The notes beneath the pieces are model-generated. The model did no database searches. It was not told the DNA's origin and was given only the letters and a program-made list of their open reading frames with translations. A program made the translations under genes and the position numbers. A stretch of 11,137 nt of DNA from an uncultured Clostridia bacterium. GTDB taxonomy: Bacteria; Bacillota; Clostridia; Christensenellales; Pumilibacteraceae. The stretch is from NCBI GenBank assembly GCA_947588325.1, contig CANPYH010000040.1, positions 1-11,137 on the forward strand, in the 5' to 3' direction. Below, in pieces: positions 1 to 5,009 of this stretch (the stretch's first letter is position 1; each line of letters starts with the position of its first letter).

Positions 1-598
1 CATTGCTTATCCACCTCTCGGCGTCGTAACGGTCGTCGGAGATCTGGTCCATAACCATAACCGCTTCGTCGCCGTCGTGGTAGACGGGGTCGTATAGCGA
101 GACGGGGTCGGAGATAGCGTCGAGGGCGTAAGTGACCGCCGAAACGGGCAACTCCATACAGGCGGCAATCTCCTCGTGCGTAGCCTCTTTGCCCCCCGTC
201 GTCTCGAGGTCGTGCCGCACTTGCAGCGCCTTATAGGCGGTATCGCGCAGGGAACGCGGCACCCGAAGCGCGGAGGAATCGCGGAGAAAGCGGCGTATCT
301 CACCGATAATCATGGGCACGGCGTAGGTCGAAAAGCGCAGGTTATATTCGGTTTTGAAGTTGTTCATTGCCTTGATAAGCCCGACGCACCCCACCTGAAA
401 TATATCGTCAATGCTCTGTTTTCGCCCGTAAAACCTCTGGACGACGGAGAGAACCAACCGAAGATTGGCGGTAATGAATTGTTCGTGCGCGGCTTTGTCC
501 CCTCTCTGCGCCCTTTTAAGTAACTCCATACTCTCGCTGTGCGTCAGCGTGGGCAGGCAGGACGTGTCTATTCCGCTTATTACCACTCTCGACTTCAT
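1..598 (-). CDS. sigG: RNA polymerase sporulation sigma factor SigG (N-terminal 199 codons, cut by window edge)
   Basis: Reading the minus strand from ATG at 598 gives 199 codons open to the left edge, so region 4 (the -35 binding helix-turn-helix) lies outside. SigG is the late forespore-specific sigma factor that directs RNA polymerase to spore maturation and germination genes. Diagnostic stretches are the N-terminal VDTS-like GIDTSCLP (residues 9-16), NLRLVLSVVQRF (45-56), FQVGCVGLIKA (67-77), FSTYAVPMIIGEIRRFLRD (89-107; region 2, -10 recognition and core binding), RSLRDTAYKALQVR (115-128), and YALDAISDPVSLYDP (157-171) followed by VMDQISDDR (182-190) in region 3. The region 3 stretch with DPVSL and MDQISD matches SigG better than SigF. 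A GAGGT Shine-Dalgarno at 606-610 sits 7 nt before the ATG. The gene is divergent from the YlmC/YmxH gene. Confidence is high for the family and good for SigG over SigF. Confidence 0.93.
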   Translation of the reverse strand, partial: MKSRVVISGIDTSCLPTLTHSESMELLKRAQRGDKAAHEQFITANLRLVLSVVQRFYGRKQSIDDIFQVGCVGLIKAMNNFKTEYNLRFSTYAVPMIIGEIRRFLRDSSALRVPRSLRDTAYKALQVRHDLETTGGKEATHEEIAACMELPVSAVTYALDAISDPVSLYDPVYHDGDEAVMVMDQISDDRYDAERWISN

Positions 599-634
599 CT
601 TTCGTACCTCGCAGGAATATTTTGGACGGATAGG

Positions 635-651
635 GCGGGTAAAATTCCCGC
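635..651 (-). promoter_or_regulatory. GC stem-loop in sigG leader
   Basis: GCGGG (635-639) and CCCGC (647-651) can pair around a 7-nt A/T loop. If the SigF-like promoter is right, this 5-bp hairpin lies at the start of the sigG leader RNA. It does not cover the Shine-Dalgarno at 606-610. Short stems of this kind can occur by chance. Confidence 0.25.
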
Positions 652-655
652 AAGG

Positions 656-683
656 CATAATTACCCAAAACTCGCGCTTATTC
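656..683 (-). promoter_or_regulatory. Candidate SigF-type promoter for sigG
   Basis: On the minus strand, GGTAATTATG (plus-strand 656-665) fits the forespore SigF -10 pattern GGNRANAMTR at nine of ten positions. GAATA (679-683) resembles the SigF/SigG -35 pattern GHATR. The spacer is only 13 nt, shorter than the roughly 15 usual for SigF promoters. In Bacillus subtilis sigG is transcribed by SigF, so such a site is expected here. The predicted start of transcription is about 50 nt before the sigG ATG. Moderate to low confidence because of the spacer. Confidence 0.38.
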
Positions 684-748
684 GCGTATGGGCGGGGGCT
701 TGGAGCGGTTCGGCCCGCTGTAATGCGGTAACGCTTTGAGCCAATGCG

Positions 749-762
749 GCATATAAATATGC
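749..762 (+). promoter_or_regulatory. Perfect inverted repeat with TATAAA abutting the YlmC/YmxH start codon
   Basis: GCATAT (749-754) and ATATGC (757-762) are a perfect inverted repeat with a 2-nt centre, ending one base before the ATG at 764. It contains TATAAA (752-757), which is also close to a sigma-E -10 (CATATAAA against CATACAAT). No good -35 is found at the matching distance for sigma-A, sigma-E or sigma-G. If this is a -10 box, transcription would begin at about the ATG, giving a leaderless message, which fits the lack of a Shine-Dalgarno. Confidence 0.35.
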
Positions 763-763
763 T

Positions 764-1129
764 ATGGAAAACGAAATATCTTTCTGCGAACTCCGCAAAA
801 AAGAAGTGGTAAACGCCGCCGACGGATCCCGCCTCGGGCACATTGTGGATATGATAATATCGGTGGAGACCAAGCGCGCTCTCGGCATAGTCGCGCCGGG
901 GCATAAGAGCGGGTTCTTTTCCAAAGAGCAGAATTTGTTCATTCCTCTCGGCTGCATAGTCAAGATCGGCGAGGACGTGATATTGATTAACATGTCGCAG
1001 GGCGAGCCGCACTACGAGGGCGAAAAAGTGCCGTATGCGGGCGGGCATTGCGACGGGGAGGAGAAGGGAAACAAGCGTCACTCCTCGGGCTGCGGACCGT
1101 GCGGAGAGGACTGCGGGCTGTATGATTAA
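764..1129 (+). CDS. YlmC/YmxH-family sporulation protein, PRC-barrel domain with Cys-rich C-terminal tail
   Basis: The 121-residue product has a PRC-barrel domain of the YlmC/YmxH sporulation family at about residues 5-78: SFCELRKKEVVNAADGSRLG, then the conserved turn GHKSGFF (46-52), IPLGCIVKIGEDVILI (60-75). PRC barrels are small beta-barrel adaptor domains, and the biochemical role of this family is unknown. Its position between sigG and nrdR is typical of clostridia from memory. Usual members are about 80-95 residues; here a roughly 35-residue hydrophilic tail adds four cysteines (C96, C110, C113, C117) and nearby histidines, which could bind metal or form disulfides. The ATG at 764 is the only reasonable start, because a TGA in frame lies at 737. 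No Shine-Dalgarno is seen before it. Family confidence is high; the tail's role is unknown. Confidence 0.9.
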   Translation: MENEISFCELRKKEVVNAADGSRLGHIVDMIISVETKRALGIVAPGHKSGFFSKEQNLFIPLGCIVKIGEDVILINMSQGEPHYEGEKVPYAGGHCDGEEKGNKRHSSGCGPCGEDCGLYD

Positions 1130-1180
1130 CCGATACACGGGCTTAATCGGCGGATAATGGGCAATATATAGCCATTTTAG

Positions 1181-1202
1181 CCCCCGAGAGAGGGGGTTTT
1201 TT
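1181..1202 (+). terminator. Intrinsic terminator after the YlmC/YmxH gene
   Basis: CCCCC (1181-1185), loop GAGAGA, GGGGG (1192-1196), then six T (1197-1202). It lies 52 bases after the stop and just before the nrdR promoter, so it separates the two transcription units. Confidence 0.85.
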
Positions 1203-1212
1203 ATAATACCGC

Positions 1213-1241
1213 TTGACACCCGCCCTTGGTAATGTTAAAAT
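1213..1241 (+). promoter_or_regulatory. Sigma-A promoter of nrdR
   Basis: Consensus -35 TTGACA (1213-1218), 17-nt spacer, -10 TAAAAT (1236-1241) with an extended -10 TG at 1233-1234. It directly follows the preceding terminator. The stretch around the -10 (ATGTTAAAATAAAC) is nearly the same as that of the der promoter at 4983-4996. Confidence 0.9.
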
Positions 1242-1264
1242 AAACATAAACGGAGGACAAGCGT

Positions 1265-1738
1265 ATGAAATGCAGTAAGTGCGGATGCCTCGAAAGCAAG
1301 GTAATCGATTCAAGATCCAACGAGGAGGGGACGAGTATTCGCCGCCGCCGCGAGTGTCTCGGTTGCGGAAGGAGATTTACGACGTACGAAGTAATCGAAA
1401 GTACGCCCCTTCTCGTCGTCAAGAACGACGGAACGCGGGAGCCTTTCGACCGCAACAAGATACGCCGCGGGCTGATCAAGGCGTGCGAGAAACGCCCCGT
1501 CACCGCCGAGGAAATAGACAGAGTGGTGTCGGACGTCGAGAAGCAGATAACCAATACGCTCCAATCGGAGATAAGCACCAAGCAGATAGGCGAGATTGTT
1601 ATGAACGAGCTTAAAGATCTGGATAAGGTGGCTTATGTGCGCTTTGCTTCCGTATATCGCGACTTCCGCGACGTGACCAACTTCGTCGAATTTATCGGCG
1701 ACCTCGAGCGCATTATAAAGGAAGAAAAGAAGTCCTGA
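1265..1738 (+). CDS. nrdR: Transcriptional repressor NrdR
   Basis: The 157-residue product is full length for NrdR, the zinc- and nucleotide-binding repressor of ribonucleotide reductase genes. The N-terminal zinc ribbon has C3-x2-C6 and C31-x2-C34, with the family signature SIRRRRECLGCGRRFTTYE at residues 24-42. An ATP-cone domain follows from about residue 46 (VVKNDGTREPFDRNKIRRGL), ending in the conserved LDKVAYVRFASVYRDF. A GGAGG Shine-Dalgarno (1252-1256) is 8 nt before the ATG. It is the first gene of an apparent operon with the RluA-type gene (15 nt gap). No pair of NrdR boxes was recognised within the window, so its targets lie elsewhere. Confidence is very high. Confidence 0.97.
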   Translation: MKCSKCGCLESKVIDSRSNEEGTSIRRRRECLGCGRRFTTYEVIESTPLLVVKNDGTREPFDRNKIRRGLIKACEKRPVTAEEIDRVVSDVEKQITNTLQSEISTKQIGEIVMNELKDLDKVAYVRFASVYRDFRDVTNFVEFIGDLERIIKEEKKS

Positions 1739-1753
1739 TCGCGGAGGAGCGGA

Positions 1754-2557
1754 ATGAAGTTTTTTTGTAAGGCTCCGCGCCGCGCACGGCTTTCCGAGAT
1801 AGTTCTTGCCGAATGCCCCTGGATAAGCGGGCGTAAGCTCAAAGAACTGCTTTCCGCGAGGGAGTTGCGGCTTAACGGCAAGCGGACGGCGGAGGACCTG
1901 ACCGCGGAGGCGGGCGACCTTATAGAGGCGTACCTGCCCGACCCGCCCGAGATCCGCGCGGTATATTCGGACGACAACATAGTCGTTGCGGACAAGCCCG
2001 CGCACGTTGACAGCGTTGCCGCACTGCCCAAGGCGCTGTCTGCGCGTTTCGGGGAGTTATATCCCGTCCACAGGCTGGACACAAACACGACGGGCGTGGT
2101 GGTACTTGCCCGAAACGAGGGGGCGAAAGCGTCGCTCGAACGTGCGTTTAAGCGGCACGAAGTGATTAAACAATATGTCGCGACCGTGACGAAAGCGCCT
2201 TCGCCGCGTAGGGGAACTTTGCGCGGCTGGCTGGTTAAGGACAGCGCGAGCGGCAGAGTGAGAGTGTACGACGCTCCCGTAAAAGGCGGGGTGGAAGCGG
2301 TGACCGAATACGAGACGGCGGAGGGCGACGACGGGCTATACGTCGTGAAACTCCGACCGCTGACGGGGCGAACCCACCAACTCCGCGCACAGCTCGCGCA
2401 TATCGGCTGCCCCATACTCGGCGACGGGAAGTACGGCGACTTTGCCGAGAATAAAAAGAGGGGAGTTAAACAGCAGCGGCTTCGCGCCGTATCGATAACG
2501 TTCACGTCGATAGGCGGCGAACTCGGCTATCTCCGCGGAAAGACCTTCGAAGTCTGA
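1754..2557 (+). CDS. RluA-family RNA pseudouridine synthase
   Basis: The 267-residue protein converts specific uridines of RNA to pseudouridine. An S4-like RNA-binding domain spans about residues 12-60 (ISGRKLKELLSARELRLNGK at 24-43). The catalytic domain carries the RluA motif HRLDTNTTG (106-114) with the expected catalytic Asp109, and the C-terminal family motif LRPLTGRTHQLRAQLAHIG (200-218) followed by GCPILGDGKYG. The family usually reads TSG where this has TTG, a minor change. It is somewhat shorter than the common 290-310 residues. GGAGG at 1743-1747 is 6 nt before the ATG, and the gene lies 15 nt after nrdR, so the two are probably cotranscribed. The substrate (23S rRNA, tRNA or another RNA) cannot be read from the sequence. 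It could be called RluD-like, but I leave the symbol empty. Confidence 0.94.
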   Translation: MKFFCKAPRRARLSEIVLAECPWISGRKLKELLSARELRLNGKRTAEDLTAEAGDLIEAYLPDPPEIRAVYSDDNIVVADKPAHVDSVAALPKALSARFGELYPVHRLDTNTTGVVVLARNEGAKASLERAFKRHEVIKQYVATVTKAPSPRRGTLRGWLVKDSASGRVRVYDAPVKGGVEAVTEYETAEGDDGLYVVKLRPLTGRTHQLRAQLAHIGCPILGDGKYGDFAENKKRGVKQQRLRAVSITFTSIGGELGYLRGKTFEV

Positions 2558-2601
2558 CGGGGTAGGGCAATAACAAGAGGTAATAAAAGGAAAGGTTTTG
2601 C

Positions 2602-3621
2602 ATGAAGAAAAAGACATTCCAGAAGTCCGAATTAACATCGAAAGAGCGCAAGGCTTTGCGGCAGGACGCCCCCGAGGAGCAGGCTCCCGCCGTCAATAAC
2701 AAGATGAGCGCGCGCATAACGGCGGCTGTGCTTGCGGCGGTTGCGGCTATCGCCGTGTTTGTCGCTATATTCGTTCCGACTTATATGGCGGCTAATTATA
2801 TGTACGAGAGCAATCCCGTTGCGGTAATAACTGTGGGCATAGGCGACGAGAATTACACATTGAAGTACGAGCTTTTCGAGAACGAGTCCCCCAAAGCCGT
2901 GGCTAACTTCAGCTACCTCGCTTCGGTCGGGTACTTCGACGGTACGGTGGTGTATGACACGCAGAATAAGCGCGTCCGCTTCGGCGGCTTCACCAAGACC
3001 GAAAAGGATGGAACGGTAACATACTCCCACCGCGCCTATGACGAGGCGTTCACGACCGCGCATCTCGACGACTTCAACTCCGCCGCGTCGGGCAGAGTTA
3101 CCGAAAAAGACCACTCTTCGCTCTATCGCTACTCGCTCTCAAATGACAGCACCGCGCTGAAAGAGACGGACTTGCTCTTTTCGCTCAATGCGTATAAGTC
3201 TAACTGCCAGGAAGCGGCGACTAACTTCCAGATCTTCGCCGATCCCAATCTCCTGCCGAGTACGGATAACAGCAACGTCGCAGGCGAGCGGGTAATTCCC
3301 CCCGACACGATTGAGGGTAACTCGCGCTCCCGCACCTTCTACTCCTATCCGATAGGCATACCGCTCAATGACGATAAGGCGACAGGCGAGGCTATTAACA
3401 AAATACTCGCGCTCAAGAGCGTTGACGAGCCCGTTAATTCCTACTTCCGTCCGCCCGAACAAACCGTCACCGTCAAGACCGTCAAAGTCTATAACTACAA
3501 AGAATACGGCAAGTGGAACAAGTCGGAGTACGCTCACGGTTTTGAAAGCTACATGACCGAGAGATTCGGAAGTGGGGTGTTCTACAGTTGGAACCGCTAC
3601 ACTTACTCACAATATAAGTAG
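2602..3621 (+). CDS. Membrane-anchored divergent cyclophilin-like protein
   Basis: The 339-residue protein has a Lys/Arg-rich N-terminus (1-38), one transmembrane helix (about 39-62, Ala/Val/Ile rich), then a long outside domain. The order of motifs follows cyclophilin peptidyl-prolyl isomerases: a beta strand VAVITVGI, then ENESPKAVANFSYLASVGYFDGTV (93-116; compare the cyclophilin pattern AP..V.NF..L...GYYDG), RVRFGG (124-129; compare VQGG), DLLFSLNA (190-197), ATNFQIFAD (206-214; compare GSQFFI), and GEAINKILALKSVDEP (262-277) before a final strand TVTVKTVKV. The FHR catalytic arginine and the glutamine of QGG are not present, so activity is doubtful. A tyrosine-rich tail ends the protein. 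AAAGG (2591-2595) is 6 nt before the ATG. It lies 44 nt after the RluA-type gene and is probably in the same operon. The membrane topology is well supported; the fold assignment is made by pattern only. Confidence 0.68.
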   Translation: MKKKTFQKSELTSKERKALRQDAPEEQAPAVNNKMSARITAAVLAAVAAIAVFVAIFVPTYMAANYMYESNPVAVITVGIGDENYTLKYELFENESPKAVANFSYLASVGYFDGTVVYDTQNKRVRFGGFTKTEKDGTVTYSHRAYDEAFTTAHLDDFNSAASGRVTEKDHSSLYRYSLSNDSTALKETDLLFSLNAYKSNCQEAATNFQIFADPNLLPSTDNSNVAGERVIPPDTIEGNSRSRTFYSYPIGIPLNDDKATGEAINKILALKSVDEPVNSYFRPPEQTVTVKTVKVYNYKEYGKWNKSEYAHGFESYMTERFGSGVFYSWNRYTYSQYK

Positions 3622-3628
3622 CGTGTAT

Positions 3629-3755
3629 GGACGGCGCATAGCGGCGCTGATAGGCACGAACCGAGAACATTTCGACACAGTCATTTACGGATTATAGTAA
3701 ACTCCTGTGTCGAAATAACCTCTCTCGTGCCTCTGAGCACCACTCTCCGCCGTCC
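3629..3755 (+). other. 127-nt nested hairpin, possible structured RNA or palindromic element
   Basis: Successive helices nest inside one another: GGACGGCG (3629-3636) with CGCCGTCC (3748-3755); GCGCT (3644-3648) with AGCAC (3736-3740), one mismatch; AGGCACGA (3652-3659) with TCGTGCCT (3725-3732); GAGA (3663-3666) with TCTC (3721-3724); ATTTCGACACAG (3669-3680) with CTGTGTCGAAAT (3705-3716); TTTAC (3684-3688) with GTAAA (3697-3701). It begins 8 bases after the cyclophilin-like stop codon. No known RNA family was recognised. It could be a 3' UTR structure, a small RNA or a palindromic mobile repeat. Confidence 0.6.
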
Positions 3756-3869
3756 CGGAGTAGGTTAGTTATTGGCTTGTGTAAGAAGATATATTTTATG
3801 TCTGACCGCACCTCTCCGCCGCTCTCGAGTTGGTTCGTGTCGGGCTTGCGCAAAAGGATTTATTAAATG
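3732..3869 (+). repeat. Two tandem 69-bp imperfect direct repeats
   Basis: Unit A (3732-3800) and unit B (3801-3869) align without gaps at 48 of 69 positions. They share TCTGA, CTCTCCGCCG, GAGT-GGTT, GGCTTG and a final ATG. Each unit ends in a purine-rich stretch followed by ATG. The period equals 23 codons, but differences fall evenly over the three codon positions, so there is no sign of protein selection. Unit A shares bases with the 3' arm of the nested hairpin. Confidence 0.75.
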
Positions 3870-3873
3870 TATC

Positions 3874-3903
3874 AAGCACTCTATCACGCATAGGGTGCTT
3901 TTT
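3874..3903 (+). terminator. Intrinsic terminator
   Basis: AAGCAC-T-CTAT (3874-3884) pairs with ATAG-G-GTGCTT (3890-3900) around a 5-nt loop, ending in five T (3899-3903). It directly follows the tandem repeats and probably ends the nrdR/RluA-type/cyclophilin-like transcript or a separate small RNA. Confidence 0.78.
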
Positions 3904-3920
3904 CTGTGGCGTTACTATAT

Positions 3921-3965
3921 GACAATCCCCTCAGTAACGGCTACGGCGTAACTGAGGGGATCGTC
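3921..3965. repeat. CCCCTCAGT-type palindromic repeat
   Basis: Arms 3921-3938 and 3948-3965 are inverted repeats with two mismatched positions; the core ATCCCCTCAGT pairs with ACTGAGGGGAT over 11 bp around a GC-rich loop with GGCTACGGC. From memory, similar CCCCTCAGT...ACGGC palindromes recur between genes in gut clostridia, which suggests a REP-like dispersed element. There is no T-run, so it is not a standard terminator. Confidence 0.65.
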
Positions 3966-4050
3966 TTGTAATAAACGAAGTCGGTTATTCAATCACACAC
4001 AATCCCCATAACAAAAAATAAAAAGAAAAAGTTATTTTAGTTTTTTGCAA

Positions 4051-4097
4051 AGGGGGTGCAGGGGGAATGACTTTTTTACAAAAAAGGCATTCCCCCT
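4051..4097. repeat. G-rich hairpin element, copy 1
   Basis: AGGGGGAATG (4060-4069) pairs with CATTCCCCCT (4088-4097), then an A/G mismatch, then CTTTTT (4071-4076) with AAAAAG (4081-4086) around a TACA loop. The left flank is AGGGGGTGC. Copy 2 at 4139-4208 has the same left flank, the same A/G mismatch site and a similar loop, so the two belong to one family. Confidence 0.68.
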
Positions 4098-4138
4098 ACA
4101 AAACCATTTACAAAAATAATGAAAAGATTTTTAGTTTT

Positions 4139-4208
4139 TAGGGGAAGGGGGTACAGGGGGAAACCCACTTTGTACACAAAGGGGGTTTCCCCCTGTATAC
4201 TCCTCCCC
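4139..4208. repeat. G-rich hairpin element, copy 2, adjoining the DUF1614 gene
   Basis: GTACAGGGGGAAACCC (4151-4166) pairs with 4183-4198 over 16 bp including one G-U pair. An A/G mismatch follows, then CTTTGT (4168-4173) with ACAAAG (4176-4181). Outside, GGGGA (4141-4145) pairs with TCCCC (4204-4208). It has the same orientation as copy 1. It lies 21 bases before the likely GTG start of the DUF1614 gene and is in open frame with it. Confidence 0.72.
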
Positions 4209-4229
4209 AAAACAGTTAAAAATTATAAT

Positions 4230-4946
4230 GTGACGATTGGATTGATAATATTGGGAATATTAGCGGTGATGTTATTCTTCGGTGCGGCGGAGAAGTACTT
4301 TGATCGGTTAGGGCTGACGAGCTGGTTGACGTTTTTATTACTGCTCGCGCTGATAATCGGTGCGGTCGTGCCCGAGATAAAGACCGAAGGCGTTGTTATT
4401 ACCGTCGGCGGGTTCATAGTTCCGACCGTTGTTGCGGTTATTGTGCTGGTGTTTGCGGTCAAGAGCGGCGAAGCAGTAAGGACTGTGATAGCGATTTTGG
4501 TAACTGCGGCGGTGACGGCAATGTTCCGCGTGCTAATGGGGACGGAGACGAGCGGTGCGGTAATTACTTTCTCTCTCCTTGTCGGGTTTGTCGGCGGCGC
4601 GGCGGCGTATCTGTCGGCGGGGTCGAGGCTCGGAACGATAGCGGGCGCGATAGGCGGGTGCGTTATCGGCGACACGGTGACGGCGGCGATTATAGGCGGT
4701 ATGAACGGCGGGGCAATGACTATCGGCGGTTACGGAATATTCGACGGCATGATAATAGCGGCGGCGTTCGGACTGATTATGGCGGAGACGGTTGCGGCTG
4801 TAAGGCGGGCGGCGGAGAATAAGCGGATCAAGGAGAAGTCGCTGAATGCGGAAGCGGGCGAGGACGAGGGCGACGGGATAATGTTCAATGCGTCTGAAGC
4901 GGAGGCTCGGGATTTTTTAGACGCGACGGAGGAGGAGAAAAAGTAA
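4230..4946 (+). CDS. DUF1614-type multi-pass membrane protein
   Basis: From GTG at 4230 the product is 238 residues. It starts with a transmembrane helix (TIGLIILGILAVMLFFG), then YFDRLGLT (23-30), further hydrophobic segments (about 32-48, 55-77, 84-100, 109-128, 134-155, 168-187), VVITVGGFIVP (55-65) and the motif MTIGGYGIFDG (163-173). These match my memory of the DUF1614 family (DRLGL, INVGG..P, SIGGAGxFDG), whose function is unknown. The C-terminal 50 residues are charged and cytoplasmic-looking. The frame stays open upstream to an ATG at 4119, but that stretch is the translated G-rich hairpin element and is not family-like. Neither start has a Shine-Dalgarno, and TATAAT (4224-4229) abuts the GTG. 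Gene identity is fairly sure; the start is not. Der follows 63 nt later from its own promoter. Confidence 0.8.
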   Translation: MTIGLIILGILAVMLFFGAAEKYFDRLGLTSWLTFLLLLALIIGAVVPEIKTEGVVITVGGFIVPTVVAVIVLVFAVKSGEAVRTVIAILVTAAVTAMFRVLMGTETSGAVITFSLLVGFVGGAAAYLSAGSRLGTIAGAIGGCVIGDTVTAAIIGGMNGGAMTIGGYGIFDGMIIAAAFGLIMAETVAAVRRAAENKRIKEKSLNAEAGEDEGDGIMFNASEAEARDFLDATEEEKK

Positions 4947-4963
4947 AAATTTCCGCGTTTTTG

Positions 4964-4992
4964 TAGACACGGGGCAGGTTTTATGTTACAAT
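4964..4992 (+). promoter_or_regulatory. Sigma-A promoter of der
   Basis: -35 TAGACA (4964-4969), 17-nt spacer, -10 TACAAT (4987-4992) with extended -10 TG at 4984-4985. The predicted transcript start is close to the Shine-Dalgarno, so the leader is very short. Confidence 0.85.
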
Positions 4993-5009
4993 AAACGGCG
5001 GAGGGAGAT

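Larger units (their letters stand above)
3622..4229. other. Gene-poor, structure-rich intergenic region
   Basis: These 608 bases contain no convincing gene. They hold, in order, a nested long hairpin, two 69-bp tandem repeat units, an intrinsic terminator, a CCCCTCAGT-type palindrome, an A-rich stretch and two related G-rich hairpin elements. Each is listed separately. Such clustering of palindromes suggests accumulated miniature repeat elements or a structured RNA in the 3' region of the cyclophilin-like gene. Confidence 0.8.

Noticed and set aside
1130..1150. CCGAT...ATCGG hairpin after the YlmC/YmxH gene
   Set aside because: It has only 5 bp and no T-run; the true terminator is at 1181-1202.
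3654..3866. Open frame of 71 codons through the tandem repeats, giving a 23-residue protein repeat
   Set aside because: There is no start codon before 3798, and differences between units are even over the codon positions, so a coding repeat is not supported.
4119..4229. N-terminal extension of the DUF1614 protein from ATG 4119
   Set aside because: The extra residues are the translated hairpin element, unlike the family, and there is no Shine-Dalgarno. Kept only as a possible start.
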